64,000 nt of DNA from Gardnerella vaginalis 1500E (GCF_000263595.1 NZ_ADES01000027.1:1-64000); one strand, 5' to 3'; positions 45,763 to 55,754 are shown, numbered from the stretch's first letter. Numbers and translations: made by a program. The notes: generated from the letters alone by a model not told the origin.

Positions 45763-45800
45763 CTATCATGGGACAATTTGACACCACTAGGCAGCTAACT
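45689..45800. repeat. 112-bp direct repeat flanking the KilA-N gene, copy 2
   Basis: This is the partner of 44429-44540. It extends over the end of the broken Bro-N gene. Confidence 0.85.
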
Positions 45801-45960
45801 GCTCGTCGCGTTTGCACATCTTCTTTAGATAGTCTCTTGGATTCTTACTATCCGTCAAAATGGCAACTACATCCACTACCGAAAAATACCATTCTTCTTT
45901 TTCGTTATCCCAAGTGGAACGCACTTGCTTGCCTTCAAATAATTTAATTTCATTACCCAT
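45787..45960 (-). pseudogene. Truncated Bro-N (phage antirepressor-like) gene
   Basis: The 57-residue product starts MGNEIKLFEGKQVRSTWD and continues EEWYFSVVDVVAIL, the beginning of the Bro-N domain. It ends after CKRDEQLAA, where intact relatives continue for 50 or more residues. AAGGGG precedes the ATG at 45960. The truncation coincides with the edge of the 112-bp repeat, so recombination there probably broke the gene. Confidence 0.75.
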
Positions 45961-46049
45961 GTTGATCCCCTTCAACTACAGTTATCCCCTCTTTAAATAT
46001 CAATTTTATAATATTGCTTGATCGCTAGCAATATGAATTAACAATCGGC

Positions 46050-46066
46050 AACGGCGGCAACTTCTA
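46050..46066. repeat. 17-bp direct repeat, right end of island
   Basis: This is an exact copy of 41272-41288. Past it the sequence enters the 3' end of the LacI-family regulator gene. Confidence 0.8.
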
Positions 46067-46095
46067 TGTAAAACTGCAAAATATATTAAAGCCAA

Positions 46096-47160
46096 TTACT
46101 TCTTAAGAGGAGCTGCCCCAACCGATTCACGCACGATGAGGGCAGTTCCTAGTTTTTTATGCGAAACAGGCAAAGCTTCTTCATCAAAGCGTATTTGATC
46201 AATCAAACTTTCTGCAGCCAAACGTCCTTTTGAAGTAATTGGCTGATGAACCGTAGTTAATCGTGGCGTACAAATTGTAGACAAAGGCAAATCGTCATAA
46301 CCAGTAATGGAAAGGTCCTCAGGCACTCGCAACCCTTGTTGTTGAGCTGCTCCAAGCACACCTAGCGCAATAATGTCACTAAACGACACAATCGCAGTAG
46401 GTCTGCATTCGAGATTAGTATCATTCCACATTTTATTAAAAACATCAGCGCCACCCTGATACGTGCAAGGCGTTTCTATAACGGTAATCTCTTTATCTTC
46501 CGGCGATAAGTTATGCTTTTTAAGCGCACGCACAACACTTGCCATGCGCCTACCAACTATTCCTTGCCATCCAGGATAATCAGTATGCGATTTCGTTTCA
46601 ATTGCCGCAATACCAATGTTCCTATGACCTAAATCAATAAGTCGATCTACTAAATCTTCAAAATCATGCTCATCGTCAACTTCTACAGTTGGGACGTTAA
46701 TAGGTTGAGCAGGATCCACAATCACTACAGGAACATGCTTATTCAAGATTTCAACAACTTCTGCACGTTCAGCTTCCAGGCCGCAAATTATAAAACCGCT
46801 TACTGCAGCCGTAGGAATAGCTTTTAACATTGAACCTCTTAATGGAGGAACAAGCATCAAAGTGTAGCCTTCCGACTGGCAAACCTGCCCAATTCCTTGA
46901 ATCAAAAGTGAATAATAAGGATTTTGCAAAATCGTATCAATACCTTGCGGAAGCAACAATCCCAAAGCGTTCGAAGAATTTGTACGCAATGCTCTAGCTG
47001 TTGCACTTCGCACATATCCCATTTCTTCAGCAGTTTGCATAATATGTTCAACCGTCGCCTCAGATAGTTTTGACGGATCATTATATGCAAAAGATACTGC
47101 AGACTTGGAAACATTAGCTTTTTCTGCAACATCCTTAATAGTCACTCTACGAACATTCAT
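46096..47160 (-). CDS. LacI-family transcriptional regulator of alpha-glucan operon
   Basis: This 354-residue regulator has an N-terminal helix-turn-helix (VTIKDVAEKANVSKSAVSFAYND) and hinge helix (RSATARALRTN), followed by a periplasmic-binding-protein-like sugar domain. It is the last gene after the GH13 enzyme and overlaps its stop by four bases (ATGA), so it is co-transcribed with its target genes. It probably represses the operon in the absence of a malto-oligosaccharide; the inducer is inferred. Confidence 0.92.
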   Translation of the reverse strand: MNVRRVTIKDVAEKANVSKSAVSFAYNDPSKLSEATVEHIMQTAEEMGYVRSATARALRTNSSNALGLLLPQGIDTILQNPYYSLLIQGIGQVCQSEGYTLMLVPPLRGSMLKAIPTAAVSGFIICGLEAERAEVVEILNKHVPVVIVDPAQPINVPTVEVDDEHDFEDLVDRLIDLGHRNIGIAAIETKSHTDYPGWQGIVGRRMASVVRALKKHNLSPEDKEITVIETPCTYQGGADVFNKMWNDTNLECRPTAIVSFSDIIALGVLGAAQQQGLRVPEDLSITGYDDLPLSTICTPRLTTVHQPITSKGRLAAESLIDQIRFDEEALPVSHKKLGTALIVRESVGAAPLKK

Positions 47161-48551
47161 AGTTTCCCCGCGGCTTCACCCTCATACATTATAATGGATT
47201 TTTCTCCCATACGATACTGGTTACCTATTATACTTGGCACACCAAATAGCGAACGATCCATACGCACTGGCAAATCATCACAATTAATGTAAGCTCCAGA
47301 TCCGCGATGCACTAAGCATAAGCATGCACGCCCTGAAGGCAAAGTACGAGTAATACACACAGTATGTTTACCTAAAGCAGCTACATGCTGCCTGCCATAT
47401 TGGAGAGCAGCATTTTCTCTACGCAGACGCATTAATTTGCAAACTGTTTTACGAACAGATAAATTCCAAGCATTCTCATTCCAAATCATAGGAGCGCGGC
47501 AACCTGGATCATTTTCTCCCTCCATGCCATTTTCATCGCCGTAATACACCATAGGAGCACCATCAGCAGCGAATAACAACGCATAAGCTAAATTCTCAGC
47601 GTCTTCAGCAGGCGTATCCCAAGCATATTCATGAGCTTTTGTGCGCGTAAGCAATCGCTCAGTATCGTGACTCCCAAGCAAATTCAACATACAAGATCGG
47701 TGTTCTTCTGGAATATCGTTATACAAAGCATTCATGCCATCTGCAAAATCATAAGCATCCAATGTTTCATCAGCGCAAAAACCTAGGACTAAATCACGAA
47801 CAGTATAATTCATGGTTCCATCCATAAGTTCCGGCGTAAGCCATTGAGAAGGATTACGCCATTCTTCAGCCACTAAGTATTTATCGTCACCAAAAGATTT
47901 CACTACTTTATGGAAACCTTTCCAAAATGTTTTATTGACGAAATATGGAACATCTAAACGCCAACCATCAATACCACGATTTAACCAATATTTAGCAACG
48001 TTATAGTGGTGTCTACGCACTTCTGGATTATATACATTCCATTTTGGCAAATAGTAGCATCCGGAACATGTTTTATAATTTGGTTCCGGATGAGGCACTA
48101 CAGGAAAACCCTCTACTGAAAACCAATTAACATATTGCGATTGTTCGCCATTACGCACAACATCTTGAAATGCCCAGTGGCCTATTCCACAATGATTGAA
48201 TACACCATCTAAAACTACACGAATCTGCAATTCATGAGCGCGCTTAATAAATTCATCAAAATCTGCGTCATTCCCAAGTCGAGAATCAATTTTGAAATAA
48301 TCAGTAGCGTCATAGCGATGATTCGTATCTGCTTGGAAAATTGGAGTGAGGTATAAAGAATTGACACCCATATCCGCAAGATATGGCAGATGCTCCCTAA
48401 TCCCTTTCAAATCACCACCGAAAAAATTATCCCTAGTTGGAGATTTATCCCATGATTCTACAGGATTAGGGTTAATAGAAGCATTTGCATTTGCGAATCG
48501 CTCCGGAAAAATCTGATAGAATACGCTTGATTTTACCCATTCAGGTTGCAT
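47157..48551 (-). CDS. GH13 alpha-glucan hydrolase (neopullulanase/cyclomaltodextrinase-like)
   Basis: This 464-residue cytoplasmic enzyme cleaves alpha-1,4-linked glucans. The conserved GH13 regions are VLDGVFNHCG (I), IDGWRLDVPYFV with the nucleophile Asp (II), LVAEEW with the acid Glu (III) and LLGSHDTER with the third Asp (IV). SSVFYQIFPERFANAN and NFFGGDLKGI are typical of the neopullulanase/cyclomaltodextrinase subfamily. The usual N-terminal domain is missing. There is no signal peptide, so it acts on imported oligosaccharides, fed by the ABC transporter encoded upstream. Confidence 0.92.
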   Translation of the reverse strand: MQPEWVKSSVFYQIFPERFANANASINPNPVESWDKSPTRDNFFGGDLKGIREHLPYLADMGVNSLYLTPIFQADTNHRYDATDYFKIDSRLGNDADFDEFIKRAHELQIRVVLDGVFNHCGIGHWAFQDVVRNGEQSQYVNWFSVEGFPVVPHPEPNYKTCSGCYYLPKWNVYNPEVRRHHYNVAKYWLNRGIDGWRLDVPYFVNKTFWKGFHKVVKSFGDDKYLVAEEWRNPSQWLTPELMDGTMNYTVRDLVLGFCADETLDAYDFADGMNALYNDIPEEHRSCMLNLLGSHDTERLLTRTKAHEYAWDTPAEDAENLAYALLFAADGAPMVYYGDENGMEGENDPGCRAPMIWNENAWNLSVRKTVCKLMRLRRENAALQYGRQHVAALGKHTVCITRTLPSGRACLCLVHRGSGAYINCDDLPVRMDRSLFGVPSIIGNQYRMGEKSIIMYEGEAAGKL

Positions 48552-48606
48552 GACTTGTTCCTAACAAATAGTAAATTTTACAAATTACGAAAGTTTTATC
48601 ACTTCT

Positions 48607-49449
48607 TCAATCTTTAAGACCAGTAGAAGCGATTCCTCGTTCAAGAGCTTTTTGGAAGAAGAAGAAAATAATGATTGATGGCAAAGTTGACGTCAAAGTT
48701 CCAGCCATTAAATAATTCCATGAAGTACCATAACGTCCAACAAAACCGCTTAATCCGATTTGAATAGTACGCATTTCTTCTGCATTTGTAACCAACAGAG
48801 GCCACAGGAAATCATTCCATGCAAATAGGAATGAGAATACACCAAGAGTTGCAAGAGCAGGCTTAGAAAGTGGCAGAATAACTTTAATAAAAATACCAAG
48901 GCTTGAACATCCGTCAATTCTTGCAGCTTCATCTAGTTCGCGCGGGATAGTACTAAAATGCTGGCGCAGCAAAATAATGCCGAACACATCAGCTAAACGC
49001 GGAACTGTTAAAGCTGCCATAGTATCAATCCAACGCAACTGAGCGATAATACCGTACATTGGTATAACTGTTACGAAGGCTGGAACCATGAAAGCAGAAA
49101 GCAGCAACACGAATAATATTTTCTTCCCAGGAAACTCTAATCGAGCAAAAGCAAAAGCTGCCATAGCATCAAACGCAAGATGACCAACTACAATAATTGC
49201 CGACATAATCAAGCTATTAATATAATAGTTTGCGAACGGAGCGCTTTGCCAAGCGTGCAGATAATTTTCCCAATGCCATGATGTTGGAATTACTGATTGA
49301 ACAGCATACGTTTCGGCTTTTGTTTGCAACGACGTTGTAAACATCCACATAAATGGAATAAGTACCGAAGCTGCACCAATAATGAGCACAATATGTCGAG
49401 CAAGATGCAACGAACGCAATCTCGTAAAGACTTTACTTATTTTCTGCAT
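48607..49449 (-). CDS. ABC sugar permease, MalG type
   Basis: This 280-residue membrane protein has six membrane segments and the permease loop EAARIDGCSSLGIFIKVILPLSKPAL. FTTSLQTKAET and FAFARLEFPGKK are typical of the MalG branch of carbohydrate permeases. Its start overlaps the end of the MalF-type gene by 17 bases. It should form the channel with that protein and import malto-oligosaccharides. Confidence 0.92.
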   Translation of the reverse strand: MQKISKVFTRLRSLHLARHIVLIIGAASVLIPFMWMFTTSLQTKAETYAVQSVIPTSWHWENYLHAWQSAPFANYYINSLIMSAIIVVGHLAFDAMAAFAFARLEFPGKKILFVLLLSAFMVPAFVTVIPMYGIIAQLRWIDTMAALTVPRLADVFGIILLRQHFSTIPRELDEAARIDGCSSLGIFIKVILPLSKPALATLGVFSFLFAWNDFLWPLLVTNAEEMRTIQIGLSGFVGRYGTSWNYLMAGTLTSTLPSIIIFFFFQKALERGIASTGLKD

Positions 49450-50398
49450 TGCTTACCTTCCATTGCACAAGAGTTACGATAAGTACCAATACCAGCGACG
49501 CTATTGCGATTGCTGTGCCATAACCAAAATTGCCTAACCTAAATGCTTGACGATACATAAACATTCCTAGTACGTCAGTGCCCCCTCGAGGACCACCTTC
49601 AGTAAACACGTAAATTAAATCAAATGATTGGAAACTACTAATCAGCGCTTGCACAACCACGAAGAATGTCATTGGTCTTAACAGAGGAACTGTAATATAA
49701 CGCAGCTGTTGCCAGCTCGTAGCACCATCAAGACTTGCTGCTTCATAAGTTGACTTAGAAAGAGATTGCAAAGCAGTCAAATATAGAATGATATTAAAAC
49801 CGAGGTTCTTCCAAACCGTAAGAAATATAGTAGCAAATAATGCTAGCCACTTATCGTGGAGCCAGTCGGGTCCTGCAATACCTAGGGATGAGAGTACAGA
49901 ATTTACAAGACCCGATGGATCCAACATATATTTCCATACAATTGCTACAGCCACCGAGGAGGTAACGACAGGAAGGAAATATATGGTGCGATACAATCCG
50001 CGAGCGCGAATTGGCGCATCTAGTAATACCGCAAAAATCAAGCCGGAAATAACCGATAGCACAGCTACGCCAAACGCATATATAACAGTCACGGTTAAAC
50101 TATTCCAAAATTCTGGATCTTTAGATAGTTTTACATAATTCTTCAATCCAATAAAATCTGGATTTGCAGAAAAACCGTTCCAATTCGTTAAGCTCGTGTA
50201 GGCTGCAGAAATAATTGGATAAAAAGTGAAGATGACGAGAATCACTAATCCAGGAAGCAATAATCCCCACGCTGTGAGAATTTGCTCCCATTTTCCTACA
50301 GTTTTATGACCATTTTGCATCAGCTTACTACTGCCAACTTTTACGTTGTCAATAGCAGCTGTCTGCTTATTTTTTAGCTGTGCTATCGGGTTACGCAT
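49433..50398 (-). CDS. ABC sugar permease, MalF type
   Basis: This 321-residue membrane protein has six membrane segments after a basic N-terminus and the loop YEAASLDGATSWQQLRYITVPLLRPM. LTNWNGFSANPDFIGLKNYVKL is typical of the UgpA/MalF branch. It starts three bases after the stop of the binding-protein gene, showing tight coupling. No dedicated ATPase is in the operon, so a shared MsmK-type ATPase encoded elsewhere is likely. Confidence 0.93.
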   Translation of the reverse strand: MRNPIAQLKNKQTAAIDNVKVGSSKLMQNGHKTVGKWEQILTAWGLLLPGLVILVIFTFYPIISAAYTSLTNWNGFSANPDFIGLKNYVKLSKDPEFWNSLTVTVIYAFGVAVLSVISGLIFAVLLDAPIRARGLYRTIYFLPVVTSSVAVAIVWKYMLDPSGLVNSVLSSLGIAGPDWLHDKWLALFATIFLTVWKNLGFNIILYLTALQSLSKSTYEAASLDGATSWQQLRYITVPLLRPMTFFVVVQALISSFQSFDLIYVFTEGGPRGGTDVLGMFMYRQAFRLGNFGYGTAIAIASLVLVLIVTLVQWKVSNAENK

Positions 50399-50400
50399 GA

Positions 50401-51681
50401 TTACTTACCTTGCGCTATTACGTCGTTGACTGCTTTTTCTGCATTCTTTAATGCAGTATCAACATTTACTTCGCCAGAAAATGCTTTTTCCATTTCCTTT
50501 GCGAATGCCAACGAAATCTGTGGATATAGTTTGGTGTTTGGACGAGTATGAGCAGTTGCCATTTGTTCAATGTATGGCATCAAGCGAGGCTCTTTCTTCT
50601 CAACCCAAGAACGATACTCTGCGTTGCTAGCAGCACTCTTTGTTGCAGGCAGGAAGCCAGTAGACTCGCACCAATCAAGAACTTGCTTATCTTGCAAGAA
50701 CCAAGTCACAAATTCAGCAGCGGCTTTTACTTTTGCATCATCATTATTAAACAGCATTGCCTGTTCTCCGCCAAGGTTGGTAGATGGCTTACCACCTTCA
50801 GGGGTTGGCAATGGCGCTGCAGCAAACTCAAATGGAGGATCAGCAGCCCAAATACCTACCATCCATGAGCCTTCCTGAGCAGAACCACCTTGACCTTTTT
50901 CGAACTTACCCCATCCTGCGTATGGGCTCACTCCGCTTTTAATAAGATCCATCCAGAAGTTTGCAGCTTTCTTACCTGCAGGAGTGTTAAATGCTGCAGC
51001 AGAGTTATCTTTCTTTAAGAATTCGCCACCAGCTTGCCAAAGATTGACTTGGAAGTTCCAGGTAAGAGCCTCACCACTGTCTCCTGCTTCAGTTGGCAAA
51101 TCGTAACCTGGAAGACCAGTCTTATCCTTAATCTGCTTGGCCATTTGCTTTAATTCATCCCAAGTTTTTGGCGGCTTATCTGGATCTAAACCAGCCTTCT
51201 TAAATACTGTGCGATTATACATATACGCAAGATTATTGGCTGACATTGGAACTGATACTAAATGACCGTCAATTGAACCGAAATTCTTTAATGCTGGGTT
51301 AATATTATCAATTACTTCAGGCTTGAGAAGCTTTTTTAAGTCTGCAGATTTGCCAATTTGCGCCATTTGAGGCATCCAAATCAAATCACCTATGGCCATA
51401 TCAGGCAAAGTATTTGACGTAGCAGATGCACGTAATTTTGTTAAGAAATCAGCATTAGGAACATTTGTAGTTTTAATCTCAATGTTCTTGTGCGAAGCAT
51501 TAAATGCTTTTACTTTTTTATCGAAAGCATCTGCATTAGCACCATCCCAGTAGTGCCAAACAGAAACGGTCGTTTTACCTTGAGTATTACTTGTAGAGCT
51601 TGTGCCGCCACCGCATGCAGTAAGAGACAGCGCAGCAGCGAGCATCATAGAGATTGCTCCAAACTTTTTTAGTTTCAACAT
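50401..51681 (-). CDS. Sugar-binding lipoprotein of the alpha-glucan ABC transporter
   Basis: This 426-residue protein has a lipoprotein signal ending LTACGGG and the family 1 solute-binding fold, with VWHYWDGANADAFDKKVKAF and WNFQVNLWQAGGEF. It captures the sugar outside the cell for the MalF/MalG-type permeases. It is the first gene of the five-gene operon and is preceded by the promoter at 51929-51957. Maltodextrin is the likely ligand, given the GH13 enzyme. Confidence 0.92.
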   Translation of the reverse strand: MLKLKKFGAISMMLAAALSLTACGGGTSSTSNTQGKTTVSVWHYWDGANADAFDKKVKAFNASHKNIEIKTTNVPNADFLTKLRASATSNTLPDMAIGDLIWMPQMAQIGKSADLKKLLKPEVIDNINPALKNFGSIDGHLVSVPMSANNLAYMYNRTVFKKAGLDPDKPPKTWDELKQMAKQIKDKTGLPGYDLPTEAGDSGEALTWNFQVNLWQAGGEFLKKDNSAAAFNTPAGKKAANFWMDLIKSGVSPYAGWGKFEKGQGGSAQEGSWMVGIWAADPPFEFAAAPLPTPEGGKPSTNLGGEQAMLFNNDDAKVKAAAEFVTWFLQDKQVLDWCESTGFLPATKSAASNAEYRSWVEKKEPRLMPYIEQMATAHTRPNTKLYPQISLAFAKEMEKAFSGEVNVDTALKNAEKAVNDVIAQGK

Positions 51682-51928
51682 CGTTGTTCTTCCTTAGAAA
51701 TATTTAGAGAAACTTAAAGGTTCTTGGACATACCGCCCAATGAATCATTTGATATATAGCAACGCCAGACTTATGCTGCAAACAGCGTCGTTTACTCCTT
51801 TCACTCATGAACAACCACTTTTGTCAATGCCTCAACATCGAGCATTAGACGCGTGCCTTTTGTATCTTGCTTTACTGGCTAAGCGAGAATTACTTTAGAT
51901 TGCACATTATTTTGTTCGTTATTGAAAT

Positions 51929-51957
51929 ATACTAAATCGTTCCAATAAATAAGTCAA
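51929..51957 (-). promoter_or_regulatory. Promoter with possible LacI-type operator
   Basis: TTGACT (51957-51952), a 17-base spacer and TAGTAT (51934-51929) make a good promoter for the sugar operon, about 250 bases before its first gene. GGAACGATTT in the spacer has the central CG of LacI-family operators. Binding there would block RNA polymerase. The long leader is otherwise unexplained. Confidence 0.6.
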
Positions 51958-51970
51958 GTACGCGTTTTAA

Positions 51971-52021
51971 CAAAAATCGCCATATCCTGTTACGTAAAAT
52001 ACGCATCAAAATATGGCGATT
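51971..52021 (-). terminator. Terminator after brnQ
   Basis: On the minus strand AATCGCCATAT pairs with ATATGGCGATT across a longer loop and TTTTG follows. It ends the brnQ transcript just upstream of the sugar operon promoter. Confidence 0.75.
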
Positions 52022-52051
52022 ATTATGACGTCTACGCGACGCTACAAAACT

Positions 52052-53599
52052 TTAGGATTGCTCACTAAAATTAGGTTCATCAACGTTCGACTTAGCGAAG
52101 TCAGCAGGCTCGTTAAACTCAGCATTGCTTGAAGAATAATCATCGTCGCTAGCAACGCTACCTTCAAGATCTGGGCCAGAAGCTGCACGAGCCACTTCTT
52201 CCATGCCTTTGTTGTCACATAAAACCATGCGCACATAGCCAACAACAAATCCAACAACAGCTGGGCAAACCCAAGCCATGCCAAATTCCGAGAACGGCAA
52301 CCAGTTTTGAGCAACAATCAACATATCGTTCATATGCAATGCGTTGCGCAAAGCTGTTGGCGAACTATTCAAAAAGTCAAATACAGCTGCAACGCCAGTA
52401 AAACCAAGTGTCCAAGCGTACACGACTTTGGAATTTCCAAAAAGTCGACCGCACAAAGCCAAAAGAATAAGCACGATTGACAGTGGATACAAGAACATCA
52501 ATACTGGAACAGCGTATTCGATGATTGCGCTCAAACCAAAGTTTGCAAGACCAAACGAAACAAGCGTAATCAATACAGCCCAAACACGGTAGCTAGGCCC
52601 CTTAGGGAATAACTTAGAGAAAGTTTCCGAGCAGCTTACAATTAAGCCAACCGCAGTCTTTAAGCATGCAAGAGTTACAGTTGCAGCAAGCACGAATAAG
52701 CCAACGTTACCAAGATGGTAGCGTGCAACTTGCGCCAAAGTTACGCCACCGTTTTCCGCAGGTGGGAACAGAGCGCGGCTACGCACGCCAACAACAACAA
52801 TCGCAACATAAATCACTGCCATAAGCAAGCAGCTAAAGAATCCAGAGCGAGCAGTATTCACTGCCACATCTTTAGGATCCTTTACACCGAACTGACGAAT
52901 GGTGCTAACAACCACAATTCCAAATGCCAAGCTAGCTAAAGCATCCATTGTGTTGTAACCATCTAAGAATCCTGTAAAGAATGACTTATTAACGTAATTT
53001 CCCATAGGAGCAGCATCCGCAGAAGCGCCGCTTACAGGAGAAAATAGTGCTGTAAATACCAAAATCGCTAGGAACACAAGGAAGATTGGCGTAAGAACTT
53101 TACCAACCCACGTAAGTATTCCGCTCGGCTTCATAGCAAAGAAGAACGCAAGCGCAAAGAACACTACTGAGAACAAGAATAAGTAAAGCTGACCGTTTCC
53201 ATCTTGCGGAACAACGCGCTCTAAGCCAACAGTGTACGAAGTTGTTGCGCAGCGTGGGATTGCAAAGAACGGGCCGATTGTTAAATACAGCACACAAGTG
53301 AAGAACATGCCGTACTTTTTGCTAGCTTTGCTTGAAAGCTCAAAAAGGCCGTTTGCGCGGCTCATTGCAAGAGCCGTAACACCAAGTAATGGCAAACCAA
53401 CGCCAGTAACAATAAAGCCGATTGTTGCAGGAGCAGAATTGTTTCCTGCGTTAGCACCAAGAAATACTGGGAAAATAAGGTTTCCAGCGCCAAAGAACAT
53501 GCCAAACAACATGACCGCCACGTATGCGGATTCAATAATTGTCAAGTTCCTTTTTTTCGGGGCACTGTCTGTGCTGACACTTTGTGTTGTGACGCTCAT
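52052..53599 (-). CDS. brnQ: Branched-chain amino acid carrier BrnQ
   Basis: This 515-residue membrane protein of the LIVCS family imports leucine, isoleucine and valine with a cation. The N-terminal FGMFFGAGNLIFPVFLGANAG is diagnostic, and about 12 membrane segments follow. An acidic C-terminal tail of about 60 residues (after VRMVLCDNKG) is longer than usual. AGGAGG precedes the ATG at 53599. It stands alone between two terminators. Confidence 0.95.
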   Translation of the reverse strand: MSVTTQSVSTDSAPKKRNLTIIESAYVAVMLFGMFFGAGNLIFPVFLGANAGNNSAPATIGFIVTGVGLPLLGVTALAMSRANGLFELSSKASKKYGMFFTCVLYLTIGPFFAIPRCATTSYTVGLERVVPQDGNGQLYLFLFSVVFFALAFFFAMKPSGILTWVGKVLTPIFLVFLAILVFTALFSPVSGASADAAPMGNYVNKSFFTGFLDGYNTMDALASLAFGIVVVSTIRQFGVKDPKDVAVNTARSGFFSCLLMAVIYVAIVVVGVRSRALFPPAENGGVTLAQVARYHLGNVGLFVLAATVTLACLKTAVGLIVSCSETFSKLFPKGPSYRVWAVLITLVSFGLANFGLSAIIEYAVPVLMFLYPLSIVLILLALCGRLFGNSKVVYAWTLGFTGVAAVFDFLNSSPTALRNALHMNDMLIVAQNWLPFSEFGMAWVCPAVVGFVVGYVRMVLCDNKGMEEVARAASGPDLEGSVASDDDYSSSNAEFNEPADFAKSNVDEPNFSEQS

Positions 53600-53760
53600 G
53601 CTACACCTCCTATATGGTGAAAAATTGTTTAAGCATATTATTTAACGCATTTAATAACAAAACTGAAACCGAAAAATAATATTAGGGGGTATATTAATAA
53701 ATCGCATGTACTTAATCGGAAAAAGTTATAATCCGCGCGTGTCTCCTAATTAAAAATAAA

Positions 53761-53788
53761 AGGACGCTAGCATAAAAACTAACGTCCT
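53761..53788 (-). terminator. Terminator after argS
   Basis: On the minus strand AGGACGTTAG pairs with CTAGCGTCCT around TTTTTATG and is followed by TTTATTTTTAA. Confidence 0.75.
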
Positions 53789-53828
53789 AAATAAAAAGCA
53801 AATGCGCAATAATAGCAAATGCGCTAAA

Positions 53829-55625
53829 TCACATCTTTTCTGGAGCAGAAACACCAAGCAAATCAAGGCCTTCTGCAATTACTGTGCGCACAGCCTCGTT
53901 AAGCTTAAGCCTGGCTGCAGCGCGTGCTGGCTCTGGGCACTTTGCAATGCGAGCCGCCTCACGCTCTTCTTCTGGCAAGCGATTTTCTGGGTCGCTTAAC
54001 TCCATTGGCACTACGCGCTCAAGGTTGTACCACTTGTGGTAGCTTGCGGCCAAATCCTCAAGATAATGCGCAACGCGGTGAGGAGCGCGCAAATCGCCAG
54101 CTTGTGCCAAAGCAGCAGGCCATTGCGCCAAAGCAGCCAGCACTTCGCCATCTGCCTCGGTGTTAAGCAAGCTTAAATCAGCGCCATCTTGCGTAATTCC
54201 AGCATCCGCAGCGTTACGAGCCACATTGCAGCTTCGCGCGTGAGCGTATTGCACATAATACACAGGATTATCGTTGCTGTGAGAAGCGAGCAAATCCAAA
54301 TCAATATCAACGCTTGTGTTGTAGTCAGTGCGAGCAAGCGAGTAGCGCGAAGCATCAACGCCAATTGCATCAACTAAATCGTCAATAGTAATAACGTTTC
54401 CAGCACGCTTACTCATGCGCACAGGCTTACCATCTTTCATAACGTTCACAAGCTGGCCAATAAGAATCTGCATATTTTCGCCAGGATTATCTCCAAAAGC
54501 AGCGCACATTGCCATCATTCGACCGATATATCCGTGATGATCCGCGCCGAGCATGTAGATTGCTACGTCTGCAGGATTCTGTTCGCGGTGGCGCTTGTTG
54601 CGATAGTATGCAATATCTGCAGCAAAGTAAGCGTAGTTTCCGTCGGACTTAATAATTACGCGATCTTTATCGTCGCCATGCTTAGTGGATTCAAACCAAG
54701 TTGCTCCGTCTTTTTCAAAAATGTCTCCACGCTCACGCAAGTCTGCAATAGCGCGTTCGACTTCGCCATCCTCGTACAGGCTGTTTTCGTGGAACCACAC
54801 GTCGAAACCAACGCGAAAATCGCGCATGGACTTGCGAATTTCGGCAAACATCATTGGCACTGCGCGCTTGCGGAACTCTTCGCGCTGCTCGGAATCTCCT
54901 TCGCCAAGCGGCAAACCTTCCTCGTCTTTTCCAAGATCGACTCTAGGCAAAGAAAGAATATCAACGCCATCCGCATTCGCTTCTTTTATAACAGCGTCCG
55001 CGATTTCGTTAATATACGCGCCTTTGTAGCCGTCTGCAGGCGTTTCTTCGCCGTGAGCTGCCGCAACTAAAGACTTTGCAAAACGGTTAATTTGCTCGCC
55101 GTGATCGTTGAAGTAGTATTCGCGCACAACTTTTGCGCCGTTTGCTTCCAAAACTCGAGCCATTGAATCACCAACTGCAGCCCAGCGAGTTCCACCAATA
55201 TGAATTGGACCAGTTGGGTTTGCTGAAACAAACTCAAGATTTAAGGTTTTGCCGCCCAAGTGAGCATTCTTACCAAAATCCGCACCCTGCTTTAAGACTT
55301 CGTCTACGACTGCCGCCGCAGAAGCAGAATCAAGCGTTATGTTAATAAAGCCAGGACCTGCCACTTCTACAGATGCAATACCTTCCGCTTCTTGCAAGCG
55401 CTCTGCAAAAAGTTCAGCTAAATCGTGAGGCTTCATACCAGCTTTTTTAGCAAGCTGCATAGCAACGTTCGTAGCCCAATCGCCGTGTGCGCGATCTTTT
55501 GGCCTCATAACTGCAAGTTTTTCGGCAGCAGGAATCAAATCTTCTGTTAGACTGCCAGCTTTACCGTTTGCTACTAAATCTTTAGCAATTTTTTCAATTA
55601 ATTCACTTAAGCTTTCTGGATTCAT
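53829..55625 (-). CDS. argS: Arginyl-tRNA synthetase
   Basis: This 598-residue class I synthetase charges tRNA-Arg. The N-terminal additional domain of the arginyl type, the HIGH motif (SANPTGPIHIGGTRWAAVGDS) and a KMSKS-type motif (VRMSKRAGNVITIDDLV) are present, and the C-terminal DALR anticodon domain ends the protein. It follows valS after a terminator at 55673-55711. Confidence 0.97.
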   Translation of the reverse strand: MNPESLSELIEKIAKDLVANGKAGSLTEDLIPAAEKLAVMRPKDRAHGDWATNVAMQLAKKAGMKPHDLAELFAERLQEAEGIASVEVAGPGFINITLDSASAAAVVDEVLKQGADFGKNAHLGGKTLNLEFVSANPTGPIHIGGTRWAAVGDSMARVLEANGAKVVREYYFNDHGEQINRFAKSLVAAAHGEETPADGYKGAYINEIADAVIKEANADGVDILSLPRVDLGKDEEGLPLGEGDSEQREEFRKRAVPMMFAEIRKSMRDFRVGFDVWFHENSLYEDGEVERAIADLRERGDIFEKDGATWFESTKHGDDKDRVIIKSDGNYAYFAADIAYYRNKRHREQNPADVAIYMLGADHHGYIGRMMAMCAAFGDNPGENMQILIGQLVNVMKDGKPVRMSKRAGNVITIDDLVDAIGVDASRYSLARTDYNTSVDIDLDLLASHSNDNPVYYVQYAHARSCNVARNAADAGITQDGADLSLLNTEADGEVLAALAQWPAALAQAGDLRAPHRVAHYLEDLAASYHKWYNLERVVPMELSDPENRLPEEEREAARIAKCPEPARAAARLKLNEAVRTVIAEGLDLLGVSAPEKM

Positions 55626-55672
55626 GGTTTACAGTCTAGCGTTACCGCGCGATGCTTAGCGATTAAATACAC

Positions 55673-55711
55673 AAAAAGCGCTGGAGTCGAAGATTGACTT
55701 CCAGCGCTTTT
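55673..55711 (-). terminator. Terminator after valS
   Basis: On the minus strand AAAAGCGCTGGA pairs with TCCAGCGCTTTT and a T-run follows. It separates valS from argS. Confidence 0.88.
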
Positions 55712-55754
55712 GTTTTGCAATTAATTATTTTCGATTACTTGCAATTACTGGCAA

